Shown here piece by piece: positions 33,985 through 43,511 of a stretch of 64,000 nt of DNA (positions are counted from its first letter, which is position 1; the number at the start of each line of letters is the position of its first letter). The DNA is from Silvibacterium dinghuense. GTDB lineage: Bacteria; Acidobacteriota; Terriglobia; Terriglobales; Acidobacteriaceae. Under the pieces are notes generated by a model. The model was not told the DNA's origin. It worked only from the letters and a program-made list of their open reading frames with translations, and ran no database searches. The position numbers and the translations under genes are program-made. Location: NCBI RefSeq assembly GCF_004123295.1, contig NZ_SDMK01000005.1, forward strand, positions 310,001-374,000, written 5' to 3'.

Positions 33985-34019
33985 CAAAAAGACCGCGAGG
34001 CGCTGACGCCTCGCGGTCT
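33985..34019 (-). terminator. Intrinsic terminator of the 1246-aa receptor
   Basis: Stem agaccgcgaggcg (33990-34002) pairs with cgcctcgcggtct (34007-34019), with a 4-base loop. On the minus strand it is followed by TTTTT (33986-33990 region). It lies 23 bp past the stop of the receptor gene. Confidence 0.88.
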
Positions 34020-34041
34020 GCAATGAACTGCCGGAGTTTTG

Positions 34042-37000
34042 TTAGAAGTTGTACTTGAGCGAGAGCTCGAAGATACGGGCGTAGGCCGCTCCCGAGTAAG
34101 GCGTCTTCTGGTTCTGCACGCCCCAGGTGTTCTCCGCAATGCCGAGCAGTGAGTTGTTGGTGTAGAAGCTCTTCGCCCCATCCTGCGTGCCGTACTTCAG
34201 CGTGATCAGGTTCGTGCCGCTCAATCCCCACAGCGAGTGGTTCATGAAGTCGAAGGCCGAAGCGCGGAATTGCACGTTCTGCCGTCCGGTAATGGGGAAG
34301 GTCTTATACAGGGTCAGGTCCGAGTCCGTGTAGATCGGGCCGCTCAGGTAAGGATGGAGCTGCCGCTCGCCCAGCTGACCCAGCGACGGAGCACTGAAGC
34401 AGCCGAGGTTCACCAGCTGATGCGAAGCGAGGTTGCTCTTCGGATTGCATGTGGTGATCGGCATGATCTCGTTCGCGTCGGTGCCGTAGTAGGTGCGCGA
34501 GGTGATCGCCTCCACGTTGTTGCCTGAGGCATCCTGCTTCTCGATGCTCAGCCCCATGTTCTGCGACGAGTTCGACTGCAGGTTGCCGCCACTCTGGAAT
34601 GTCGTGATGCCGGAGATCGTCCAGCCATTCACGACCTGGCCTACCACCTTCATATCGCCGTGATAGACATCGCCGATGCTGTAGGCATAGGACGAGTTGA
34701 AGACCTGCGAACGATCGATGGCGAGGATGCCGTAGTTGCCGTGCACATTGAAGGCATCGAGCGTGCTGCCGATGATGCCCAGCGACTTCGACCAGGTGTA
34801 GTTGAAGTTGTAAGAGAAGTGTCCGGCCTGCTTCATCCAGGAGATCTGCAGTCCGTGATAGTTGGAGTAGCCGGTGTGCTCGCGCACGGTGACGGCGTTG
34901 GTGCCGTAGCCGTAGCAGGCGCCGGTCGAGGTGCAGCCCGAGTAGGGATAGTAATCGGCCAGTGTATAGGTCGAGGTGTTATCCGGATCGGACGGCGCAG
35001 CCGCGCCGGTCACCGGATCGGCAGCATACAGGCCGCCCACCGCGATCTTGTTCTGGTTCGAGAACTCCGTGCCGCCAATGCCCGAACCATCGCTCTCGCC
35101 GCTCATCAGCAGGTGGTGCGTGCTGTTGCCGACATAGGCCACTTCCAGAAGCGAGCTGAAGGGCAGCTTGCGGTCGACGGTCAGGTTCCAGGCGTATGTC
35201 GTCGGGATCTGGTAGTCGTTGTAGTCCGCCGCGCTGATCGAGCCCGCGGGGCTGGAATAGCCGCTCGTGCTCTGATCGGCGATCTGCGACAGAGTGATTG
35301 CCTGACCGCTCGTCGACGTATAGGTCTGCATGTTCTGCGAGGTGCTCAGGGCGCCGGAGTAGTCGTTGAACTGGTCGTTCCACGCGAACATGCCCCAGCC
35401 GCCGCGGATGATGGTGTCGCCGTTGCCCTGCGCGTCATAGGAGAAGCCCAGGCGGGGCGAAGTGTAGGCCAGCCGAGTCGGCGAACCGCCGTTCGGGATA
35501 CCGGGATCGATGCCGCGCCAGCGCACGCCGGGATACTCATACACCATGGAGCCAGCAGCCTTGTTCGCAGCCACGTCGCTCGTATAGAGCTGCGGCAGCC
35601 AGACGGCAAGGCCCGTACCCTGACGGTCGTACCAGCGGCCGATGTGATCGAAGCGCACACCGACGTTGACCGTGAGGCGAGGGTTGTACTGCCAGTTATC
35701 GAGCAGATAGGCCGAGGTGGTGCGATAGGCCATATCCTGCACCGGCAGCGAGTTGCTCTGCGTGAAGGAATCGGCGATACCCATCACCAGGTTCGCGGTC
35801 GGATTATACGAACCGATCTGTGTTCCTGAAGCGACCTTGGTTCCGGTCACCGCATTCGGCAGCGGCTGCGAGGCAAAGCCCAGTTCGCCGTTGGCGAAGG
35901 CCCAGGTTCCCTGCTGGTTGCCGGCGAGCTCGGTGAAGACGCCAGCCTTGAAAGTGTGCGAACGCCATACCTTGGTCACGTTGTCCGCGAACGAGGGGAT
36001 CTGCTTCTTCGAGGGGTAATCGTTGTTGGCGCCGAAGAGCGCAGGCTGGGTGATATTGGGGAAGGTCTGCGCACCGGGTGCGATGATCGAAGGCGCGACT
36101 TCGGAAGCCGTATTGAAGACGGTCCCATACGAATAGCCGAGCGCCGACTTATAGATCGCAGGCAGATCAGCGGCCTTGGTTGCGCCGTTGAAGTAACCCC
36201 AGCCGAAGACGAATTCGTTGGTCAGCGTGGGCGAGAGAATGCTTACCCAGTTCAACGTCACGACACGCGAGGTCGAGGGCTGCGTCATCTCGCCACCGGG
36301 ATAGGCAATCGTGTAAGCAGGGTTGTAATAGAGCTGACCGAGGGTCACATACGTGGTCGTGCCGGTCTGATACGTGCCGTAGATTTTATTGTTCTGGTTG
36401 ATGTTGTAATCACCACGCGCACGCCACACGTAACCGTTCTGGTTGCTCGAGATGTTCTGGACATAGTTGTAACCGCCCGGCGTGCTGCTGGGGTTGGCAT
36501 TCGCGGCGGGGAACATCTTCATGAGCGCCGCGGCGCCCGAGTCGAGATACTGCGAGGGGATCACGCCGCCGGTAATTGCGGTGCCGTCCGGAGCCACGGC
36601 GCCGGTAAGGTCATTGCACCAGTTGGTGGCGTTGGCGGAAAAGCCCGAGGGGCAGAGCGCCGAGTTGCCCGAGCCGCTCGAGGTAAAGTTACCGGCCTCC
36701 ATGCCCGCGCTGGGCACGTAGGATTCCAGAGGACTCGCTGCGGGCAGCGTCTGCTTGTAGTACTCGTAGCCGAACCACCAGAGCAGCTTGTTGTTCTTGT
36801 TGAAGTCCGTACCAGGAATACGCACCGGTCCACCGATGTTGCCGCCCGGATAGTAGTACTCGCCGTCTTCTTTCGCCGTGCCCTGGTAGTTGTTCAGCCA
36901 GGTGTTCGAGTTCAGCGCCTGGTTGCGGGCGTAGAAATAGCCTTCGCCGTGGAACTGGCTTCCGCCTGCCTTGCTGGTGGTGTTGATGACCACCGGGCCG

Positions 37001-37782
37001 TTCGGCACGTCGGCGGCAAAGGAGCTCTGCACCTTCACTTCCGCCGTCATATCGGGATTCGGCACCGCGATCGAATAGCAGGCGCAGCCCGGATCGATGA
37101 TGTTGGCACCATCAAGGAAGAACGAGGTACCGCCGCGATACGGCGCGCCGCTCGGCGAATAACCGACACCCACGGTGCTGCCTGTCGGAGCCTCGGCGGA
37201 GAAGTCCACTGAGCTGCCACCGGAGACGCCATTCGGCACCGCCGTGACACCAGGCAGAACCTTCAGAAGCTCGGAGATGTTACGCCCTTCGAGCGACAGC
37301 TTCTCGAGATCCTTGCTGTTCAGCACCGACGAACGCTCACCCGAATCAGTCGGCACGATCTGCGCCGCATCCGATGAGACGGTCACCGTTGTGCTCTGCG
37401 AACCTACCGACAACGCAATACCCGCGACCTCGCGGGTGTCGCCCGAGTTCATCGTGATGCCGGTCTGCTTGTACGGAGCGAAGCCCTTGGCGCTGATGAT
37501 GACGGTGTAGCCGCCTGAAGGCACGGCGGCGAAGGTGAAATACCCCGCGCTGTTGCTCACCGTGCTGCGCACGTCACCCGAGGTGTCGTTCTGCAGCGTC
37601 ACCTGGGCATCGGGAATTACGGCTCCGGAGGCATCGCGAACGGTACCGGAGAGGCTGCCAGCGGTGATCTGGGCAAGGCTGTTTCCAGCCCCTGTGCAGG
37701 CCAGCACGGCGAGAAGTATTGCGGCAAACCAGCTATGCCGGAACACGTTTACATCGAACCATCGGGAATGAGATGGCGTCAT
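34042..37782 (-). CDS. Oar-like TonB-dependent receptor (1246 aa)
   Basis: A very large outer-membrane receptor of the type expanded in Acidobacteriota. It has a signal peptide (AAILLAVLACTGAGNSLAQ), a carboxypeptidase-regulatory-like domain (GSLSGTVRDASGAVIPDAQV, about 43-125), a plug including LEGRNISELLKVLPGVTAVP and SFAADVPNGPVVINTTSKAG, and a long barrel ending in YARIFELSLKYNF with aromatic C-terminus. Such proteins are thought to import oligosaccharides or peptides. A GGAGG ribosome-binding site precedes the ATG. It stands alone, with its own terminator. The substrate is unknown; the adjacent sugar oxidase and kdgK/eda genes suggest carbohydrate. Confidence 0.92.
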   Translation of the reverse strand: MTPSHSRWFDVNVFRHSWFAAILLAVLACTGAGNSLAQITAGSLSGTVRDASGAVIPDAQVTLQNDTSGDVRSTVSNSAGYFTFAAVPSGGYTVIISAKGFAPYKQTGITMNSGDTREVAGIALSVGSQSTTVTVSSDAAQIVPTDSGERSSVLNSKDLEKLSLEGRNISELLKVLPGVTAVPNGVSGGSSVDFSAEAPTGSTVGVGYSPSGAPYRGGTSFFLDGANIIDPGCACYSIAVPNPDMTAEVKVQSSFAADVPNGPVVINTTSKAGGSQFHGEGYFYARNQALNSNTWLNNYQGTAKEDGEYYYPGGNIGGPVRIPGTDFNKNNKLLWWFGYEYYKQTLPAASPLESYVPSAGMEAGNFTSSGSGNSALCPSGFSANATNWCNDLTGAVAPDGTAITGGVIPSQYLDSGAAALMKMFPAANANPSSTPGGYNYVQNISSNQNGYVWRARGDYNINQNNKIYGTYQTGTTTYVTLGQLYYNPAYTIAYPGGEMTQPSTSRVVTLNWVSILSPTLTNEFVFGWGYFNGATKAADLPAIYKSALGYSYGTVFNTASEVAPSIIAPGAQTFPNITQPALFGANNDYPSKKQIPSFADNVTKVWRSHTFKAGVFTELAGNQQGTWAFANGELGFASQPLPNAVTGTKVASGTQIGSYNPTANLVMGIADSFTQSNSLPVQDMAYRTTSAYLLDNWQYNPRLTVNVGVRFDHIGRWYDRQGTGLAVWLPQLYTSDVAANKAAGSMVYEYPGVRWRGIDPGIPNGGSPTRLAYTSPRLGFSYDAQGNGDTIIRGGWGMFAWNDQFNDYSGALSTSQNMQTYTSTSGQAITLSQIADQSTSGYSSPAGSISAADYNDYQIPTTYAWNLTVDRKLPFSSLLEVAYVGNSTHHLLMSGESDGSGIGGTEFSNQNKIAVGGLYAADPVTGAAAPSDPDNTSTYTLADYYPYSGCTSTGACYGYGTNAVTVREHTGYSNYHGLQISWMKQAGHFSYNFNYTWSKSLGIIGSTLDAFNVHGNYGILAIDRSQVFNSSYAYSIGDVYHGDMKVVGQVVNGWTISGITTFQSGGNLQSNSSQNMGLSIEKQDASGNNVEAITSRTYYGTDANEIMPITTCNPKSNLASHQLVNLGCFSAPSLGQLGERQLHPYLSGPIYTDSDLTLYKTFPITGRQNVQFRASAFDFMNHSLWGLSGTNLITLKYGTQDGAKSFYTNNSLLGIAENTWGVQNQKTPYSGAAYARIFELSLKYNF

Positions 37783-38350
37783 GGGACTGTCCTCCGAAAT
37801 CTTGACTGCTCTTGCTTCTACTGCGTTGGTAGTTGCAATCCACGCGCGGCAGCCCCGAAGCCATACGAGGCTGACGGCAGCGCTTTACTAAATGCTTTTA
37901 GTCAGGAGAGCCTAAGGCCCCCATCCGTGCAGCCGTTCTGCGCCATGAGCACAGTGCAGCCGCAGCTATTCCTCCAAAACCTGACTGTTATTGCTCGAAT
38001 GCGGTCAGACGCGCGCGATATCGAGCCGCGGCCCCTTCGTACGAGGCAAGGCAAATGTTTTGTGATGTTTGCGACATTCAGCCATTCCTCACGAGTAAAA
38101 CGTTTTATCTGACGGCATACCAAGCTAGCGAAGAGAGGATTGAGTTGTCAACAGCGGCTCTGGATCGACATTCCGCACGCTTCCGGGACCGGCTCCCCGT
38201 TGCTCCCAGCCCTTATCCCGTGCATCGCGGTTCACTGAACGCAGATTCCCACCTGGCGCCATTCCGGCCGAGACCGGCATGGCATACCGAGGAAATGCGA
38301 TATCCTGACACCGCTGCGGCAAGGATTCCACTTGTGCTCCAGAGCTGCTG
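37783..38350. other. 568-bp divergent intergenic region
   Basis: It lies between the start of the 1246-aa receptor (minus) and that of the FAD oxidase (plus), so it must hold two divergent promoters. I see no gene with codon structure or ribosome-binding site, no strong hairpin and no member of the repeat families found at 7-13.6 kb. Confidence 0.5.
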
Positions 38351-39883
38351 ATGGACGCTGTCGTCTACCGAAATGACCGCCGCTACCCTGCTCTCCTCTA
38401 TGGGCGCAATCTGCGATTCCCCGAGAACTCCGCGGCCGCGCCGGGAAGGATTGCCCTCTGCAGCTCACCGGCAGAGGTAAGGCATGCGCTGCAAGAAGCC
38501 GTCTCTCACGGCCTGCGCCCCACGGTGCGCTCCGGCGGACACTGTTACGAAAACTTCACCGCAAACAACCCCGGCGGCATGCTGCTCGACCTGTCGCTGC
38601 TGAATCGCGTGAGCGTGGATACCGCCAGCGGGCGATATTGCGTAGAGCCGGGAGCCGTTCTCGGCGATGTCTACCAGGCTCTTTATAAGCGCAATGGCGT
38701 CACACTGCCTGCGGGGAGCTGTTATACCGTCGGCGCGGGCGGCCATATCTCGGGCGGAGGTTATGGTGTGCTCTCCCGCCTGCACGGACTCAGCTCCGAC
38801 TGGCTCTCGGCTGCCGACATGCTCACCGTGACTGAGTCGGGCCGTATCGAGGAGCGCCACATTCACCGGACAAACGATCCGGAGCTGTTCCGCGCGTGCC
38901 GCGGCGCCGGTTCGGCCGGGTTCGGCATCATCACGGCGTATTACTTTGACAAGCTGCCCGCTGCACCTCACGATGTGATCGAGTCCGGCCTGCATTTCCC
39001 CCTGGAGACGATGAGCGAAGAGGCATTCACCGCTCTGCTCGTGACTTATGGCGACTACTGGGCCACGCGCGGCCGCGATGCCGACACCTGGGGGCTGTTC
39101 ACCATCCTCTCCGTGGGCTCACACCGTGGGCGCGGAAACCTGAACATGTATATCCAGTTCTGCCAGCCCAACGGCATCACGGAGGATTGCTCCGTGCTCA
39201 GCGAATTTCTAAAACGCTTCGAGCCGTTCAAGCCGGTATCTGAAATCACGTCGACTGACGCAGGCGATGCGGCGAAACAGACCACGAACTCTTACCACTT
39301 CGAGCGCGGACGCATTCCCTGGCTGATCTCTGCCACCGGGAATCGCAGCGGCGGCGAAAGAACGCGGGCCAAGTACAAATCCGCATACATGAAGCGCACC
39401 TTCACAGCGCAGGAAGCACAGACAATCTACCGTTTCTACACGGACAGCAGCAGAACGGCATTCTCTTCCTCCCTTGCCATCGATTCCTACGGCGGAGCGA
39501 TCAACCGGACGGAACTTCTCGGCGAGTCTGCCATCGCGCAGCGCAGCTCAATCATGAAGCTGCAGTGGGAATGCCACTGGCAGAATGCGAATGAAGATGC
39601 GGACCACCTGCGCACGCTCGATCGCTTCTATACCGAGCTCTACAGCGGGAGCCATGTCGATGCCGACCATCAGGGCACGCCGTGGGGCGAGGGCTACGAA
39701 GGTTGCTATATGAACTATCCAGACGCAGATATGCTGCGCTACTCCTGGTGGCCGGAGCTTTACTACGGACGGAATACGGGACACGATGGCCTCTATCCAT
39801 TCCTGCAGAAGGTAAAGCGCACGTACGACCCCAACAACGTCTTTCACCACGCCATGAGCATCCGGCTGCCGCAGGAGGCCTGA
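38351..39883 (+). CDS. FAD-linked oxidase with bicovalent-flavin motifs (berberine-bridge type)
   Basis: A 510-residue oxidoreductase. The FAD-binding_4 domain (about 30-200) has His64 in RSGGHCYENF and Cys124 in GSCYTVGAGGHISGGGYG, the two positions that tether FAD in glucooligosaccharide-oxidase-like enzymes. The C-terminal berberine-bridge segment ends YDPNNVFHHAMSIRL (the family's YxxxNxxxF pattern). Relatives oxidise sugars or alkaloids with O2. There is no signal peptide. It abuts the next gene (stop and GTG adjacent), and kdgK/eda lie just beyond, so oxidation of a sugar to a lactone or acid is plausible but inferred. Confidence 0.88.
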   Translation: MDAVVYRNDRRYPALLYGRNLRFPENSAAAPGRIALCSSPAEVRHALQEAVSHGLRPTVRSGGHCYENFTANNPGGMLLDLSLLNRVSVDTASGRYCVEPGAVLGDVYQALYKRNGVTLPAGSCYTVGAGGHISGGGYGVLSRLHGLSSDWLSAADMLTVTESGRIEERHIHRTNDPELFRACRGAGSAGFGIITAYYFDKLPAAPHDVIESGLHFPLETMSEEAFTALLVTYGDYWATRGRDADTWGLFTILSVGSHRGRGNLNMYIQFCQPNGITEDCSVLSEFLKRFEPFKPVSEITSTDAGDAAKQTTNSYHFERGRIPWLISATGNRSGGERTRAKYKSAYMKRTFTAQEAQTIYRFYTDSSRTAFSSSLAIDSYGGAINRTELLGESAIAQRSSIMKLQWECHWQNANEDADHLRTLDRFYTELYSGSHVDADHQGTPWGEGYEGCYMNYPDADMLRYSWWPELYYGRNTGHDGLYPFLQKVKRTYDPNNVFHHAMSIRLPQEA

Positions 39884-41014
39884 GTGAAGAGTGCTTCGCA
39901 ATGCAGCCGCAGAAGCTTCCTCGGGAGTGCCCTTCTGACTGGAGCCGCGGCCTCTGTGAAAAACCTGCCGGCCTTTTCGCTTTGCGTCGAGCAGGCACCG
40001 GCGTGGCTGCACCTGGCGCAACGCTGCGGCAACACCGGCCTGATTCACACCTTCGCAGCGACCTCACGCGCAACGCAACTGCTGGGCACATCCTCGATCG
40101 AAGACCTTGCCGCACAGGCCACACATCCGACACTGCCGATCCTCTATGTCGCACGCGATTGCGCACTCTGGGAACATCTTCCGCGCGGGGTGGTCGAAAC
40201 CTATGCCGTTGAGAACAGCGCTCAGCCTCTGCGTCTCATCGCGCAGACCCCCATGGCGCTCTCCTCCACTGGGCCGCGATCCATCGCGGTGTCGCAGTGC
40301 GGACGCTTCCTGGTCATCGCATCCGCCACCGGACGCGCATGGAATGCGCTGAAACTCACCGCAGATGGCACGCCAGAGCCGGTCGCCAGCACCCGCAAAG
40401 AGATCGGCACGGACGTTTCTCCTCATGGCATCGCGATTTCCCCGCGTGCCGCGCTCGCCGCCGGCGTGGACGCGGGCAGCGGGCGGGTGACGCTTCTGCA
40501 ACTCTCAGAAGAAGGGATGGCGGTCTCCGCGCGCTGCGATACGCCGCGAGGCGTCGCTGCGCTGCTGCCGGCATGGACGCCGGATGGCCAATCCCTGATC
40601 GCAGCCGATCGGCACTGCACTTCCCTTTCCATCTATGCGCTGCATCCCCTGCCGGGAGAAAACAGCCGGATCGAACTGCGGGACAGCATCGCGCTGGAAA
40701 GCCCCGTGTCCGCGATACTGACACATGCCGCCAGCCACGGCGTCATCACACTGCGCACTGACAACCATGGCAGCAGGCTCGAATGCTGGAGAGTCGCTGA
40801 CCAGCGCATGCAGCTCGATGCAAGCCGGTGGCTGCCGGATTGCGTTCTCTCTGTCTGCGCCTCTCAGCACGAAGAGGCACTCTGGCTTGCGACCGAAGAT
40901 CGCCTTCTGCGATGGGACCTTCGCACAGCGCATGCCGAAACCGCTGCACACCTCGCGCTCGAACGCGGAATGCATTCGAGCCTCACCTGGCAGCGGGCGG
41001 CCATCGTGCTGTAA
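39884..41014 (+). CDS. Tat-exported beta-propeller protein (lactonase-like)
   Basis: A 376-residue protein starting with GTG directly after the oxidase stop. The N-terminus has a twin-arginine signal, CSRRSFLGSALLTGAAA. The mature part shows repeated propeller-like blades (TGPRSIAVSQCGRFLVIASA, VSPHGIAISPRAALAAGVDA, LLPAWTPDGQSLIAADRHCT), reminiscent of the 6-phosphogluconolactonase/YVTN group. With the preceding oxidase, lactone hydrolysis would be a logical pair, but I see no catalytic signature that proves it. The oxidase lacks an export signal whereas this protein has one, which weakens the direct pairing. Confidence 0.75.
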   Translation: MKSASQCSRRSFLGSALLTGAAASVKNLPAFSLCVEQAPAWLHLAQRCGNTGLIHTFAATSRATQLLGTSSIEDLAAQATHPTLPILYVARDCALWEHLPRGVVETYAVENSAQPLRLIAQTPMALSSTGPRSIAVSQCGRFLVIASATGRAWNALKLTADGTPEPVASTRKEIGTDVSPHGIAISPRAALAAGVDAGSGRVTLLQLSEEGMAVSARCDTPRGVAALLPAWTPDGQSLIAADRHCTSLSIYALHPLPGENSRIELRDSIALESPVSAILTHAASHGVITLRTDNHGSRLECWRVADQRMQLDASRWLPDCVLSVCASQHEEALWLATEDRLLRWDLRTAHAETAAHLALERGMHSSLTWQRAAIVL

Positions 41015-41027
41015 CCCGCATATTGCC

Positions 41028-41681
41028 TCAGGAAGCTGCTGAACGTGCCTCTGCCACAATCTGCCGATAGGCACGCGCCAGTTCCGTGATCTTTTCTGAA
41101 CGTCCCTGCGAGAGCGCGTTGACATCGCACAGGTCTGCGCCTACGCCGAGCGCAATCGCACCGGCTGCGAGAAAGTCCTTCGCAGTTGTGAGCGAAACGC
41201 CGCCGGTCGGGATCAGCTGAATTTCCGGGAACGGAGCCTTGATGCTCTTGAGATAGGACGCGCCCCCCATTGCTGAAGCAGGAAAGACCTTGATCACATC
41301 GCCGCCCGCCTGCCATGCGGTCACGATCTCCGTCGGCGTCAGCGCGCCGGGAAAGATCAGCACCCCTGCTTTGAGGCAGGCCTCGATGGTTGCGATGTTC
41401 AGCGCAGGGCTCACCACAAACTGTGCGCCCTCTTCGATACAGGCATGCGCCGTTTCCGGATCGAGCACCGTGCCTGCTCCGACCAACAGCTCAGGGTGCT
41501 CCTTTCTGAGCTGCGCAATGATCTCGATGGCGCCCGGCACTGTCATGGTGACTTCGAGAATGTCGATGCCGCCTGCGGTGATCGCTTCGGCAAGCTGCAT
41601 TCCTGCCTGCTTCGACGGAGCACGCAGTACGGGCACAATTCCCGTCTGCCGGATGCGCGTGAGCCACTGTTCCTTCTGCAC
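41028..41681 (-). CDS. eda: 2-keto-3-deoxy-6-phosphogluconate aldolase
   Basis: Class I aldolase (217 aa from the chosen start) that splits KDPG to pyruvate and glyceraldehyde 3-phosphate. The active-site Glu43 is in GGIDILEVTMTVPGA, the Schiff-base Lys131 in GGDVIKVFPASAMGG, and the phosphate-binding region includes LIPTGGVSLTTAKDFLAAGA. GTG at 41681 has GAGGT upstream; a TTG at 41699 would add six residues and leaves only 6 bp after kdgK. It forms a two-gene operon with kdgK for 2-keto-3-deoxygluconate catabolism, the end of uronate and aldonate degradation. Confidence 0.93.
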   Translation of the reverse strand: MQKEQWLTRIRQTGIVPVLRAPSKQAGMQLAEAITAGGIDILEVTMTVPGAIEIIAQLRKEHPELLVGAGTVLDPETAHACIEEGAQFVVSPALNIATIEACLKAGVLIFPGALTPTEIVTAWQAGGDVIKVFPASAMGGASYLKSIKAPFPEIQLIPTGGVSLTTAKDFLAAGAIALGVGADLCDVNALSQGRSEKITELARAYRQIVAEARSAAS

Positions 41682-41705
41682 CTGTACCTCGTTTTCCAAA
41701 AAACG

Positions 41706-42827
41706 TTATCGCTGAACGTGCGCGCCGGCGCCGGCCATCAGATTCATCACTTCCTTGAGTGTCGCAAAGGAGTTGTCTCCCGGCGTGGTCATCACCAGCG
41801 CGCCGTGCGCCAGCCCGCACTCGAGCGACCAGTCGAGCTTGCGGCCATTCAGCAGTCCGTGGATAAAACCCGAGGCAAAGGCATCGCCGCTGCCGACGCG
41901 GTCCAGCACCTCCAGATTCGGAATCGCTGTCGCGCTGGAAAGCTTTCCTTCCGCGCTGGCAAAGGCCTTCCAGTCATTGCGGTTCGCGCTCGGCGTGCTG
42001 CGCACGGCCATGGCGATCACCTTCAAGTGCGGCACTTCGGCAGTCAACCGCGCAGCCATCGAGGCAAAGCTTGCTTCGTCATAATGCGGAGGCTTTGTCG
42101 GCCCCGCCGGCACGTCGATGAGGAAGTCTTCCTCATGCCCGAAGAGCACATCGATGTAAGGCAGCAGCTCGCGATTCGCAGCCGCGGCAGCGCCGCGCCC
42201 GCCACGCGCCTTCCAGAGCGAAGGCCGGTAATTGCAGTCATACGAGACGATGGTGCCGTGCCGGCGTGCGGCTTCCATGGCCGCGCGCGCCACGTGCGGC
42301 AGCTGCTCGGCCAACGCGCAGAAGATGCCGCCGGTGTGGAACCAGCGCACCCCTTCCACACCGAAGATATGTTCCCAGTCGATCTCATCCGGCTGCATCT
42401 GCGAGATGGCCGTGTGGCCGCGGTCCATCATGCCGAGCGCATTGCGAATGCCAAAGCCACGCTCGAGAAAGTAGATACCGTTGCGCGACGTCTTGCCTAC
42501 GCCGTCGTCCTCGCGCCAAATCAGGTGCGAAACATCGACGCCGCCCGAGAGCATGAGGCTTTCCGCCAGCCGCCCGAGAGGATTATCGACGAGCGCCGTG
42601 ACGACCGATGCTCGCTGCCGGAAGCAACGGCTGAGACCGCGCGCCACGTTATACTCGCCGCCGCCCTCCCACACCTCGAAGCTGCGCGCCTGCGTGATGC
42701 GCTGCTCGCCGGGATCGAAGCGAAGCATGACCTCGCCCAAGGAGAGCACATCCCAGCGGCAGGAGTGCGAATCCTTTATCGGCAAAGAGGAGACAGACAG
42801 TGAAGCGGAAGAAGAGGAACTCGTCAT
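41706..42827 (-). CDS. kdgK: 2-keto-3-deoxygluconate kinase (PfkB family)
   Basis: A 373-residue sugar kinase that phosphorylates 2-keto-3-deoxygluconate. PfkB motifs: SLGEVMLRFDPGEQRI at about 29-44, EVWEGGGEYNVARGLS (substrate loop), and the catalytic Asp in DRVGSGDAFASGFIHGLL near residue 315. The N-terminus has a Ser-rich extension of about 20 residues before the kinase fold, so the true start could be further in. It precedes eda by a few bases on the minus strand, completing the KDG-to-pyruvate route. The upstream 136 bp show no gene. Confidence 0.92.
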   Translation of the reverse strand: MTSSSSSASLSVSSLPIKDSHSCRWDVLSLGEVMLRFDPGEQRITQARSFEVWEGGGEYNVARGLSRCFRQRASVVTALVDNPLGRLAESLMLSGGVDVSHLIWREDDGVGKTSRNGIYFLERGFGIRNALGMMDRGHTAISQMQPDEIDWEHIFGVEGVRWFHTGGIFCALAEQLPHVARAAMEAARRHGTIVSYDCNYRPSLWKARGGRGAAAAANRELLPYIDVLFGHEEDFLIDVPAGPTKPPHYDEASFASMAARLTAEVPHLKVIAMAVRSTPSANRNDWKAFASAEGKLSSATAIPNLEVLDRVGSGDAFASGFIHGLLNGRKLDWSLECGLAHGALVMTTPGDNSFATLKEVMNLMAGAGAHVQR

Positions 42828-42963
42828 GGGGATATTCGTAAAGAATCTTGCGCATCACGAAGAAGCCGCTGCAATGGCCGCTGCGGCTTCTTTGCAACGC
42901 AAGGATATCTCACGAAAGGCACGATGGTCTTCGGTGTTCGCGAAGCTCATCGGCCCATATGCT

Positions 42964-43410
42964 CTACTGCAGCGTCCATTTTCTCCGCAGCAGCTCTTCC
43001 GTTACTTCCGGCGCCGGAGCACTTTCGACAGGCGCCTGCGGCACGCTTGCCGCCAGCGCCTTTTCCCTGGCTCTGCGGACATCATCGGGAGACACGGCAA
43101 CCGGCCTGTCTGGGACGGTATGCGTCAGAGCCGAAGGCAGCGCGAGCTTGGCGCGAACTGCTCGCCTTCTCACCGGCTGGCGCAACGCCTTTACCTTTAC
43201 TTTCGGCTCGACAACTACAGGAGCTTCCATGGGCCACACGATGCGCTTCACGGCAACCCTTCCATACTGGCTCTTCCGGGGCTTCGCCGCTTTCGGCTTA
43301 CGCGCAGGTTTTTCAGGCAGAGGCTGATTCTCAGTTAAAAGCAGTTCCTTCGCCTGCTGAAGCAGGCGAATTTCCGCATCAATGCAGGCAAGGATCTCGT
43401 CGTATCGCAT
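42964..43410 (-). CDS. Small basic protein of unknown function
   Basis: A 148-residue protein. The N-terminus (MRYDEILACIDAEIRLLQQA) is helical and similar to short acidobacterial proteins of unknown role. The middle is strongly basic and Pro-rich (KPARKPKAAKPRKSQYGR, ALRQPVRRRAVRAKLAL), suggesting nucleic-acid binding or disorder. The C-terminus is acidic and Pro-rich. No signal or membrane segment. I recognise no family. It is flanked by a terminator on the upstream side. Confidence 0.6.
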   Translation of the reverse strand: MRYDEILACIDAEIRLLQQAKELLLTENQPLPEKPARKPKAAKPRKSQYGRVAVKRIVWPMEAPVVVEPKVKVKALRQPVRRRAVRAKLALPSALTHTVPDRPVAVSPDDVRRAREKALAASVPQAPVESAPAPEVTEELLRRKWTLQ

Positions 43411-43448
43411 TAGTATTCTTCTTTATTATTCTCTAACAACTGAGGACG

Positions 43449-43483
43449 AAAAAACCGGATACCTTCCTGACTCCGGCTTTTTC
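43449..43483. terminator. Bidirectional intrinsic terminator
   Basis: AAAAAACCGGA pairs with TCCGGCTTTTT across a loop of about 12 bases; one or two mismatches lie near the stem base. On the minus strand it gives a GC stem followed by TTTTTT, 29 bp past the stop of the phosphodiesterase-type gene. Confidence 0.7.
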
Positions 43484-43511
43484 TTCCCGTTTCCGATATA
43501 GTTTCGCGCCA

